Of a stretch of DNA of 64,000 nt, positions 1 through 11,600 are shown piece after piece. The stretch spans positions 650,107 to 714,106 of the forward strand of contig CAJNDS010000868.1 in assembly GCA_905221605.1 (NCBI GenBank), read 5' to 3'. Each line of letters opens with the position of its first letter. Positions within the stretch are counted from its first letter, which is position 1. The notes below the pieces were generated by a model that did not search any database, was not told the DNA's origin, and was given only the letters and a program-made list of their open reading frames with translations. Source of the DNA: Symbiodinium natans. Taxonomy: Eukaryota > Sar > Dinophyceae > Suessiales > Symbiodiniaceae. Made by a program: the position numbers and the translations under genes.

Positions 1-2577
1 GTCCCTGCTATACAGGTGGATGCAGATCAAGAGGATAGTTGGGAAGAGGTTGCGGAAAATGAAATGTGTGATAGCATCGACGAGACAGTGGGAGAGTGTG
101 AGCCACTGATGGCCACAATCATAGAGGACGAAGAGGAGGACATCGAGGAAGTTTTCGGACTTGTCGCTAGACCCGTGACGAAGGCTGAGAGGGCGATCAA
201 CCCCAAGGCTCGGGCAGCGCTTGATAAAGAATGGAAAAAGCTGATGGATCAAGTGGTCTGGATAATGGAGGAGGTGCGTTCGTGGAAGGACGTTCAACGG
301 GAGGCAATGGATAGAGGGGAAATAGCTCATGTAGGTCGTATCTTTGACATCTGTGTGGAAAAGAACTGGGAGCTTGCTGAAGACGATCCTCTTAGAAAGT
401 ATAAGGGGAGAGTTGTGTTTGAGGGATGTCATGTCAAAGACCAGGAGGGAAAGTGGGCCATCTTTCAGGAAATCACATCATGTCCCGCGACACTTGAGGC
501 AGGCAAGATGGCGGATGCCTATGGGATGCTGCCAGGACATGACATCGAGATGTCGGACGGTGAGTCGGCATACACGCAGGCGCTGTTGGGGGGGCCTAAA
601 ACATGGATACGGATCCCGAGGGATAGGTGGCCAGATGAATGGGAGGGCATAGACGACCCCGTGGTGCCACTGAGACTAGCTTTATACGGGCATCCGGATG
701 CCGGGGGGTTCTGGGAAAAGCACTGCGAAAAGGCCGTGACTGAGGTCGGCTTCGAATTCCTCTCAGATTGGCCTAGTGTGTTCTTCCATAAGGAGCTGAA
801 GCTGATGCTGGTGATCTACGTCGACGACTTCAAGCTTGCGGGGCCCAAAGAGAACTTAGCGATAGGATGGGAGAAGCTGGCGAAGAGAATCAAGCTCGAA
901 GAGCCACGAAGTATGGGCAGATACTTGGGATGCTTGCACACGGCTAGCGCGATACCTTTTCGGTCGCCGTTTGAGCCGAGACACGAGTGGACGAAGATCA
1001 TCGAGCCCAAGAAGGAACCGCCTAATTTCGTGGGGAAGGCCGAGGCGAAGGAAGATAGTCCAGATGAGATCAGGATCCTTCGATATGATGTTACCGATTT
1101 CATGAAGCAGTGTGTGGATAGATATCAAGAGTTGTGCTCGACGGCATATCCTAAGCCACTGGATAAAGCTAAGACCCCATATCTCGACGAGAGCCGCCCA
1201 GAGTTCGACGAGAACCCAGTAGACGACAAGGTGAACGAAATTATGGGGATAGCCAAGTACGAGCTGCCGGATGAGGGGCCGGGAGTGTTGAAAGAGCACG
1301 CCCCTGCGGTACTCATGAAGATCTTGTATGGGGCCAGAGTCGGAAGGTATGACCTACTGCGACCAGTACAGGTTCTGGCGTCGAGGCTGACGACCTGGAC
1401 ACATCTCTGTGACAAGAGAATGCATAGACTGATCTCATACATCAACGAGACGACCACAACGAGCCTCTACGGATGGGTCGGGGATAGGATAGGAGACATC
1501 CGTCTTGTACTATACTGCGACGCCGATCTTGCCAGCGACAAGAACGACCATAGATCTACGTCGGGGGTATATCTTTGTCTTCAAGGACCGCACACTTTCG
1601 TTCCTATAGCTGCTTACTGTAAGAAGCAAACGTCGTGCTCCAAAAGTACCCCTGAAGCTGAAATAGTAGCCCTGCACGATGGCATCACGAAACAGGGAAT
1701 ACCGGGGTTGGCACTATGGGAGATGATGAAGGAGAGTATAGAACCCTTGATAGTGGCAGAAGACAATGAGGCGGCTGTTAGAGTGATTGTCTCGGGCAAG
1801 AATCCGAACATGAGGTACCTGTCTAGAACACAACGAATAGACATAGCTAGGCTGAACCAGTTCTACGAGGCAGTCATGTTCACGTTTGTCAATTGTCCTA
1901 CTGAGTATCAGGCTGCCAACATGATGACCAAGGCCATCAATGAAGCACGAGAGTGGTTAAGGGATATGTACACTACCGCACATTTCGGTGAAGAGGAGTT
2001 CGGGAACGCAACGGGAACCATCTTAGCTATGCCCGCGTGCCGGGGGGTATCCCAAAATCAGCTCGAGTATGACATCAGGGATAACGTCGGGATAGCAAAG
2101 TCCATAGTGGGAAGATGGATAATTTGGGAAATGGTGTGGGATATCAAACACTCGCCAATTCTGGAGGTCGATGAGGCGATCGTCGGTGAGTGCGACGGGA
2201 TAGTTGTGATAGCACCGAAGCGAGTTGACTCGCCTTCTCGACTAGCCCGCGGAGCAGAGCTTAAGCTGGGAAGAAAGGACCAAAGTGCGGCTGATAGCCT
2301 AGCTTTACTAGTCGATAGAGTGATCGCTGCGGGCATCGGGATTGTTCTGATCAATCGCAGTGATGCCGCCATATCCGAGGGAATAGCGAGAATTCTTGCT
2401 GCACGTGGAAAACTGGCTCGAATGCGGGGAAAGACGCAGATAGGAGAGCTTCATGACAAAGGAGAGGACGTACAATGCACCATATACATTAATGAAGAAT
2501 CAAAGGCTCGGATAGAAAGTAGCGATATGGTGAATATTGAAGCACTTTGTAATGCTCTTCAACGACGTCTTGACTAG
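1..2577 (+). CDS. Copia-type retrotransposon polyprotein, 3' part (reverse transcriptase and RNase H), 5' partial
   Basis: The frame is open from base 1, so the start, and presumably gag, protease and integrase, lie outside the window. The RVT_2-type reverse transcriptase spans about 190-960. Its first catalytic Asp is probably at 556 (context EMSDGESAY) and the YVDD box is at 817-828. A Copia RNase H follows at about 1500-1960, with YCDADLASD, HRSTSG and KSTPEAE in the family order. About 184 residues after the RNase H (2026-2577) match nothing I know of in Copia proteins. The enzyme would copy the element RNA into DNA. The frame has no stop or visible frameshift, which suggests a recent or active copy. 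About 19 GATAG pentamers occur in it. It ends in TAG, 78 bases before the next ORF. Confidence 0.85.
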   Translation, partial: VPAIQVDADQEDSWEEVAENEMCDSIDETVGECEPLMATIIEDEEEDIEEVFGLVARPVTKAERAINPKARAALDKEWKKLMDQVVWIMEEVRSWKDVQREAMDRGEIAHVGRIFDICVEKNWELAEDDPLRKYKGRVVFEGCHVKDQEGKWAIFQEITSCPATLEAGKMADAYGMLPGHDIEMSDGESAYTQALLGGPKTWIRIPRDRWPDEWEGIDDPVVPLRLALYGHPDAGGFWEKHCEKAVTEVGFEFLSDWPSVFFHKELKLMLVIYVDDFKLAGPKENLAIGWEKLAKRIKLEEPRSMGRYLGCLHTASAIPFRSPFEPRHEWTKIIEPKKEPPNFVGKAEAKEDSPDEIRILRYDVTDFMKQCVDRYQELCSTAYPKPLDKAKTPYLDESRPEFDENPVDDKVNEIMGIAKYELPDEGPGVLKEHAPAVLMKILYGARVGRYDLLRPVQVLASRLTTWTHLCDKRMHRLISYINETTTTSLYGWVGDRIGDIRLVLYCDADLASDKNDHRSTSGVYLCLQGPHTFVPIAAYCKKQTSCSKSTPEAEIVALHDGITKQGIPGLALWEMMKESIEPLIVAEDNEAAVRVIVSGKNPNMRYLSRTQRIDIARLNQFYEAVMFTFVNCPTEYQAANMMTKAINEAREWLRDMYTTAHFGEEEFGNATGTILAMPACRGVSQNQLEYDIRDNVGIAKSIVGRWIIWEMVWDIKHSPILEVDEAIVGECDGIVVIAPKRVDSPSRLARGAELKLGRKDQSAADSLALLVDRVIAAGIGIVLINRSDAAISEGIARILAARGKLARMRGKTQIGELHDKGEDVQCTIYINEESKARIESSDMVNIEALCNALQRRLD

Positions 2578-2655
2578 AGCGACTTTTGTGTGACCTCGAG
2601 TTGTTTGCGAGTGTAAGGAAGAGGACGGATCTAACGACTTGCATAGCGTGAAGCC
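2578..2655 (+). other. Gap between the two retroelement ORFs
   Basis: This 78-base spacer is in the same frame as both flanking ORFs but carries several stops (TAA at 2614 and 2632, TAG at 2644), so simple readthrough would not fuse the proteins. I see no clear promoter or splice signal. How the second ORF is translated is unknown; trans-splicing, reinitiation or a separate transcript are all possible. Confidence 0.6.
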
Positions 2656-5600
2656 ATGGGAGAGATGTTCGGATCGGTATCGCTGAGTGAACGGGATAGA
2701 GATATCGGAAGCAACGAAGATCCTGGGACCGCTTCGTCTTCAAGGACAGTAGGGGTACGATGGCAACGTCCGGAGCGCCAGGCCAGGGATGCAGGAGAGA
2801 GGGAGCGATGTGATCGAGCACAAGCTATGATAGACTTCCTGGAGAAAGTGTTTTCCGACGCGGATAGATACCTCAAGGCCGAGACGGAGGATGGAGTGCC
2901 AGGGGTGACGACGTACTCGTATCTGCCAGTCGGAGCCAAGGAACGAGAACAGGCTAGAATACACTGGATGTTGGAGGGAAATCTAGAGATGCAGGAGGTA
3001 TGGGCTAGACGAGCTATCCCCAGTCATTTCAAGGACGATGCGGACTTCAAGAAATGGATGAGCAGTGGGATAGCTGGTGTGAGAGCGGAAGAGGCCCAGG
3101 CCAAGACGGCGAAGAAAGGAGGTAAACGACCGGCCGTGGGCTACGATGTGGATAGAATGCGAGTGCACAAGATTATGTATCTCTGGGAGGTACTACGGTG
3201 TACAAGGCGGAATCCTGAAGCGTGGATAAGGGAGAAGATCCCTCTGATAGCTGCGACTGTGACGGATGCCACGGACTACCTGGAGAGGGTGATAGCGAAC
3301 TGGGATAGGCCGAGGTCGCATGGAGGGGCGACGAAGCCGCCACCTCAGGCGAGTCCCGATTCCGGGAACCTGTCGAGGGAAAAGCTGAACGACTTGATAG
3401 GAGTGCGATTGGCCAGAGGGATAGACGTGCCGGGATGTGCCATGCCCACAGCGGGCACAGGAGGAGACGTTGATACGCCATGGGCCCCTAAGTTCATCGG
3501 CGCGACTGATGAAACAGAGAAGTCCTTTCAGAGGGGAAGATCGTATGAGAGGATGATAGCTGGTGTGGCACCGATAGCCATCTCCGTGGGAGGTGTATAT
3601 GACGTCACGAACGGAAGCAAGGACCCATTCAGGGCTAGCTGGGGAGGGATCAGCAGAAAGACCCTAGATTGGGCGGAGATCCACATGGACGACACAGAGA
3701 AGAGCCCGTTCGATGATGCGATCAAAGGCATGATGACATGGTTGGCCGTGCGACCATTGAAGTATGCAATTCCACCGTCTCAGGTTGCGGAGCGGATAGC
3801 GGTCAGCCATAAGTCGAGCGAGGAGAAGCTGAAGATATGGACGGAGGCGCAGCCCAAGATCAAGGTGATAGGCATGGCAGACGAGATTATGGGGGCCTAC
3901 GAAAGCCAATACTTGAAGAGAGGAAGAGACGTGATGGAGGAATTCCGGAGAAGCGAGGGGGGAGAAAAAGGATACGGAGTTATGGCGAATGCAGCAAATG
4001 GACAGATGAAGGAGTATCTGGATACACTGTCATGGCAGATAGGGGGACCGACGTCAGTTCTACACCTGTTGCACTGGTCCCTGGCCGAAGAAGTGATCAC
4101 ATTTCCGGAGGTCCAGGCAGACGGGGGGATTAAGGATGTGAAAGAACATTTCACGGATTCGCGATGTATGTGGGTACCCACGAAGGCCGAGTACGCCGGA
4201 GCAGAGAAGCTGAATCAGGAGATGTCGGTCGGGAATGAGGAGTTCAATGTGCCCGGGTGGATTTTCCACGGAACGTCTCTAGAGGCGTTGTGGTCGATGA
4301 TAGCATCTGGTGGGATAGATCGAAGCCATCCGCTGGTCACGTGGACGACCGGCGCTCCCAGTGTGAACGACTCTGCGGGATGCTGGTTTGGACGAAGCAT
4401 CTGTGGTACAGCATCATACTCTACATGGCATTCGTTAGGGAATGGATGGATAGTAAGAGTACTGGCCGGCTTCAGAAGGATAGGCAAGAATGTCAAAATG
4501 GATGTGGGGACAAGGAGATCGTCGGTGCCTGACGGGCAGATCCGAATGGATGTGGATAGAGTGGAGATAGACGGGGTACTGTTCTGCTTTATGAGGGCCA
4601 CGAAGATCATCGGGCATGCACTCATCTGTAGGCCGAAGCACCCGGGTTTAGGAGCGAATAGCCATCTCATGAGTGAGATGTCGGCGCTGATGGAGAAGCA
4701 CCCGCAAGGGGTTGAGAGGCTGTATTGGCGATATCACCTGGAAAAGCGCGCAATTATAGGCCCGGCCCGAGGACCTCTTCCTGAGCGCCCTGTGGATTGG
4801 AAGATGGAACACGAGTTCCTGCATCGGGAAGGTGACGAAAATGTCACGAAGGTCGTCGAACAGCCAACTGGCTCAAGAAGTGGTTTGATAGAGCTCATGA
4901 GGGGATGGATAGCGGAGTTGCCTAGCGGTGGGGGCGTGTCTGGGCCTGATCGAGACAAGGACTACTACCCGGTGGATAGTGAATGGGCCAATGTGATACG
5001 TTTGTTGGAGTATATGGGGATAGAGGCCCCAATGGCCACGGGACACGATAGCGCTGTCGTGAAGATGCCGTGGAGGAGTTTTGTGGGGCCAGCCATTTAC
5101 AGACGGTGTGTGGAGAGCAGCGGGATAGAGGAGAAAGTCATGGAGAACGCGAATAAGGCCACGCACCACATGGGCAAGGTTTTGGAAATGGCGGACGTGG
5201 GAAGCATAGTGTTGGGGATAGAAAAGGCACCCAGGAAATATGGGTGGAACAGACCGGAGGACGTCGACCAGAGCTGGGCGTTCGAGGCTCAGGCCTGGGC
5301 GGCTATCATTGGCATAGGAATGGGCGGAGTTGGAGGGAGATTGATGGAGCCAGCGCTTTCGAGCGAGCTTGAGTCCGCGGTGGAGACCTACGAGTGGATG
5401 TTTGACATAGCTACTGCATTCCATGAGCGCAAGGCGGCTGAGCTGGTGACATGGTGGGCGGAGGGAATGAAGCCGCCACTTCAGCTCCGATGTAGTGCGG
5501 ATCAGAAGACCTACGTACACATCATCATACCTGAGGGGATAGAGGGCGTCTCGAATAAGAAGAATCCGGCGTCACCAGGGGAAGTCCGAGAGTGGATAGC

Positions 5601-8600
5601 AATGCTATTGAAGGCGCACGGAGACTATGGAAAGGCCGCGGAGAGTATGTCGTTCATTACACACAAATTGACAGGAACGCAGGAGATGACCTACCAGGGT
5701 GCGTACAAGAAGGTTCAGGAAGTGTGCAAGGAATGCGTCTCGAAGGGCATGGGAGGGAATCAAGTGACGAACATTGTTGTGGTATTGGCCCCGGCTGGAA
5801 TGGCAGCAGGGAATGCTCGCCGAGCAATAGACGAGGTTAGACGGTTCGAGGCTACGGACGATGACACTAAGACCAAGGTGGCGAGGGAGACGAGGGAGAC
5901 GATCAGGAAAGCCAATGCCAATGTGCTCTGGGTAGGGCCCGGAAATTTCGAAGAGAATGGATTCCCCACTAACTACAGAGTCAGGGAGGAGGCTAAGGAG
6001 CTGATAAGGGCTGGAGAAGCCATGGATAAACTGATGAAGAAGTCTGGAATCATCACTCTGCCTTGGAACGTTATGCGTACGGCGTTTCCTCGAATGGGGG
6101 TGGACGCGGGAAAGTTGTACATCAGTGCCGGGCGAACGTTCGGCTTCTGGGCGCAGATCCTGTTCATCTCGATGTTTGGAATGATGTGGCCGACCCCGCG
6201 AGACATGGAATTATATGATAGGGAAACTTCAGCTATTAGGGAGGTGATCAGCGAGGAGGGCAGGGATAGCATTGGAGAGGTTGGAGTCTGGCTCAGACGC
6301 TGGATAGAAGTGGCGAAGGCAGACCGGTCACTGAAAACGAAAGTGATTGTGCCAGAGACAAAGATCACGGGAGCCACGGAGAGCCTTAGGACATCGGATA
6401 GACAAGGGGTGTATACGGAGATGGCTGCCAGGATAGACGAGTCGGTGTGGAAGACAATGTGTGGTAAGTCCGAAGCTCACTGTGTGTCAGCCGGAGATAG
6501 GGGTTCTTGGCACCGGATGAAAGTGATCATTTACACGGCGGCCGGCTTCCACATGAAGGACCCCGAGTATCAAGCTCTAAGGGCTATGGCGGCTATCGGG
6601 CAGCTGAAGGCGATGGCAGATGACGCAGAGATGATGGAAGACGATGCAGAGTCGGATGGAGAAGAGGATGATGCTATGGGTGAGGATAGACCGGAGAACC
6701 AATCTGCTCGAGAGGGAGACGCATCGATAACTGAGGAGTGCAAGGAAGGCAGTGACGAGGGTTTCGCCACCGTGAGGAGTCGGTCAGAACAAAAGAAGGC
6801 GAAGAAAGAAAACCGGGAGGCGAAGAAGAGGAAGGAGCTGCTCGAGAGTGCTCAGGAGCTCGCGAACCAACGACAAGAGAAGCAAGCAAGAGACGAGAAG
6901 AGAAAAAGTGCCGGGGAAAAGGCGGGAGATGGCAGAGATGGCGGAGCACTTAGGGGAACCGCTGGGATAGGAGATCAAGGGGATAGACCGCCGGCTCCAC
7001 CGGTGCCAACACGAGGCGATACCAAGGGGGCGGTTATGCAGGCTCCCAGATGGAAGGGTGGTGCTGGGACGGGTAGCAACATCAAGACCCTGAGCGACCT
7101 CAAGTCCGAGCAGGAATATTCGGATAGAGAGACGCAGCAGGAAACGAGAAGCGGAGACAGTGGCGAAGGACCGATGGTGATAGGATCTGGAGGCACGGTG
7201 GGAGTAGTTGCCGACGGGACAGAACTGGATCGAGTGGAATGCGTGGGTACTGGAGAGAGCGGGGGGATATTGAGATTGAGGATGGAAGAAGAGGGATCGC
7301 CTGTGATAGAGGCCCCATGGTCGAGGAATACGAGGGCAGGACAGGTGCTGGGGGAGGGGCATTTGATAGAAATGCAGCACTGGATTCGCTGTTATGGAGC
7401 CCCACCGATGGCATGGACAACGATAGTGGTACAGGTGATACGCAGGATGATTAGAGCGACGTGCCCGAGGGAGGTTACCGATGAGATCACGCCCAAAGAA
7501 GTGTACGACATTGTGAAGGCGGGAATATATGACTCACAGGTGCTGTCGGGGACGAGGCCTGGCGCCGAACCGTCATACACCGGGATAGCTTTGGGAACTT
7601 TGATGAGAAGCAGGATATTGAACGTTGAGAGCAACGTCGGAGGCATGAGGAAGTGGGTAGAGCAATTCTATCGTGTGTGGATGGGCATGAATGGAATATT
7701 GGGGACCGTGCCAGAGTTGAGAGCTGACGGAGGCAGACTAGGCCGGCCTGGACACAAGCCTACATCGATTTCACCGCCGCCGAGTGAGCCTAGAGTGAAG
7801 CCTACATCCAACGACGCGGATGAGATAGAGGTGGAGATGCGGTGGATTATATACAACGTAATGATAGAACCAGAGACGCTTTCCCTAGGTTATGAAGAGC
7901 TCGAGATGCTATGGGAGACGAAGTTGTTCGAGGTAGTCCAGAGGGCCGGGGAGCATTTGATAGATCGCGTGATGACGAGGATAGAAGCCGGTACCGGGGG
8001 GTACCCGGACAGCATGGACGTTGCGGACATGGTGGAGGAGGTGACAAAGCAAGGATTTGGATCCGAGACGGGGGGCACTACTCCCCTGAATAAAATCGAG
8101 TTTTCGAATTATGTGGTGAGAATATGGCTGGCCAAATTCGTCAGGACGATGATTCTTGAAGACATGAAGTTCCCGAGGGAATGGGCCAACACCATGGCAT
8201 GGTGGATAGCGCAGAACATGATGCTGGTTAAGCCTGAGACTGATATTGTGGAGATGATAGGGAACGACAGCACGCTGTTCGAGGAGATCATCAGTTCGAT
8301 GAGAAGGATAGAGAGCATGGGCCAAGGCTATCCGGCAGACTATTATCGGTGGATAGAAGAAATCAAGGAGGATGCGCTCAAGGAGGCGCTCAAGGGCAGG
8401 AGGAGCGCAACAGGGATAAGACCTGAACCGCTCGACTCGGTGGCCGAGGCTGAAGAGCACGGGGTGAACGCGAGGGAAGCAAAGGACGCCACAATGCAGA
8501 TAGATGCGGGAGGAGAGATGAACAAGCCCGAGAGTCCGGAGATGGATAGCAAGATGGAGGGCGTGGAAGCTCATGAGGCGATGGAGCCCGATAGTGAGAA

Positions 8601-11600
8601 CGAGAGAGGTCAAGGGTTCTCGGAGTTGTTTGGACACGGAGTTGATACGATAGCTGACAGGGAAGAGGATAGTCATGTAGCACGACAGAACCCGGAGATT
8701 TATAGGCGAGTCGTGGAGGATGTATGGAACCAGAAGCACAACTTCCCATTCCCGTGGTTGGACGAAGCGAGGGCGGAGAGGGACGAGCTCGTGAAAAAGA
8801 TGACGGACGCGGTGCATGAGCGGGTCACCCGGGAGAACCCGGTAGAGGAGAGCAACACGAGAGGGTCGGGAATACATAGCTTCAGCGAGCCGGTCGAGTG
8901 GCTTAGAAGGATATGCTGGGGATACCATTGTCATGCGTGCTTTGCTTGGTGGTTGGGATATACGGGGGTAGATAGCAATGGCGAAGCATTTCCGTGTGAA
9001 GGTGCTGTGTGCCCGGTCTGCGAGAAGGAGCTGGGACAAGTGGGAAAGTATAGTACCTTGGTAAAGGGCAGGCCACCATCGGTGGTGTTGGCGGCGATCG
9101 TGCAGAATTCATATCTACCTGAATACGATCCAAGGAGGATAGTTGCACGGCTGACCGAGAGACTAGCAGCGGAGGGGATGCCATGGGAAGAGATAGACCT
9201 TTTCGAGCCACACGAGCTCATGGTCGCCGCAGGAATAGTGGTCGTGGACAAACCGGAGGCGAAACTGGACTTCATGGATGTTATTATGACGTTGGGAAAG
9301 ATCGCCACTGACGAAAGCGGAGTTCTTCCGGAATGGAATCTGGATAGATGTCTAGAAAGACCACAGGCACCTGAGCTGATGGAGGATAGCGTGGAACCCG
9401 ATGCTAGGAGAAGATTGAGAATGGCAGCCGCGAGTTTGAGGGAGTCACCAAATTGGCGTGAGGAGATTCAAGCGATTGCCAGAGATTACAGGGTTGAGGG
9501 AATGGGTTTCTGGAGAGCGAACCCTGACGTGAGGAGGGAACAGTGGAGGAGGGCTACGGAAATAGCGATAGAACGCAGAGCGAGCAATCTGGGGCCGATG
9601 GAACTGGATAGAGAACTTCGAGCACAAAGGGTAAGGGAGGTTACGCAGCGCCTGGGCCCTGAGGTGAGCGACCGGCTGTTGATAAGGGGAGTGAATTTCT
9701 CCATTTTCAACTTGGAGGACTTGATGTACAAGGTGCTGAAGGATGTTACGATAGAAGACCTGATGGCAGGTTTGAACAGCGCCGGAGCTGGGACGGTAGC
9801 GGCAGAGATCAAGAAAAGGATAGAACAGCACCAAGGAAGGCGGCCGGAATTCGCGAACATCATGAATATGAAGCTGGGGGAGGTGGTCCGGAAACAGTAT
9901 CAAGAACAGCTTGAGTTGAAATACCGGCCGGAGGACATCCAGAGGTGGAAACCGGATAGGAGGAGAGAAGAAATCAAGAAGCTTCCGCTTTGGGCACGAT
10001 GTACCATGCAAAGGATCCTCCTAGGAGGGATCAGGGACAAGGGCGCGAACCCGTCAAGGATAGAACGGCGACTGTACGCATATCTACAGCTGATAGATTT
10101 CACCCTTGCCGAAGAATGTAACGAGCCGGAGGACGAAGAGGCAGGGGGTGTAAAGAAGAGGGGCAGAAACTGGCAGGAGGTGATCAAGCCGGAGGAGATG
10201 AAGGAGAAAATCATGATTCCTCATTACAAGATGAACTATCGGATAGCCAGGCGTAGATCAACATGGGAGGCTGTAGTCGAGGCGGCCGAGGCGGGACAGA
10301 GTTGGATGATACACTCGGCGGATGGAGCTGTGATTAGAAACACATCATGGGTGACGTGGACGCGGGACGAAGGTGAAGGAATAGGCGCGACCGTGTTTAA
10401 CCCCATTGATTATCTCACACAGACCAAGAAGGCGGCCATCAGGGCTATGGTAGAAAGGGACATGGCTGAGGGAGACTACCATCCGAACCTGTATACTGAG
10501 GAGGCGGCACGAGGGAGAACGCAGTACTTTCCAGCCCACGAGCTCGTGAACGCACTCATGGTGGATTCGCTGAGAGTGACACTTACGGATAGAGCGTCGA
10601 AGTTATGTGCGTCGGCGATATTCAAGAACTGGGTGCCACAGTTCGAACGGAGGGATAGGTTGATGGCTGAGCTGCACGCAGTGCAGGTACTGTTGGACGG
10701 AGTTGTGCGTAGTGCCAATCAGATGCCCATGGTCCACCCACATATGATGTACGGATTAGCAACGCTAACGAAGTTGAGGGATTTCTATGCGGCCATGAGA
10801 GAGGCGGCGGAATTCTACGGACTTGGCTCGCGACCTCTGGGGACAATAGTTGCTGATGCATCAATGAAGGAGCCGATGCACCCTCTGGAAAGGCCAGAAA
10901 TGATGGCGACGAATGTCAGGGATGTAATGAGGTCGATGGCGTCTGCTCTGATCCTCACAGAGATGCCCGAAACGTGGGAGGGACTGACACTGGCGGAATA
11001 TAGAGATAGACAAGAGAGGGCGGCTGTGGAGATGGATGAACAGGATAGACGAATGGGATGGGATAGAATGCGAGAAAGAGCGATGACGGGGCATGAGAGG
11101 AAGTACAACACCGCCGTCATACGACAGGATCCAGACGACTCCAAGGCCGTGATGCTGAACATGTCATTGGTGGCGGCGAACCCGATAACTGCTCATCGTG
11201 CTCCAACCGCAAACATCAGATCCGATAGAGTGGAACATGGCAGAGACGTGCCAGGCGAGTTGAGGGCCGACAGGTTTCTGACCGGCGACATTGAGGCGGA
11301 GCCCACCCACAGGCCTTTCATGATACAGGCCGATAGAATGAGAGCATCGATGGAGAGTGTGGTGACGAAAATCATAGACGGAACGCTGATCAGCACACAA
11401 AAGGGAAAGGAGAACATGACCGACAGAGAGAGGCTCCAGGAAGCGGAGGACAGGATCAAACAACTGAAGTTTAGACTGACGAACGTTGCGGTAAGACTGG
11501 TCATGGTGGGATTGATAGACGAGGACGAGGATGACCCGCTGTGCGAGGAGTTTGACGAAGACTACGAGCGGAGGAAATACTACTCAGATGAAGAGTGGAA

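Noticed and set aside
7909-9039. Long antisense open frames inside the giant ORF (also 12849-13754 and 15564-16490)
   Set aside because: They mirror the purine-rich, GA-biased sense strand, lack recognisable motifs and overlap a far longer frame; they are shadows.
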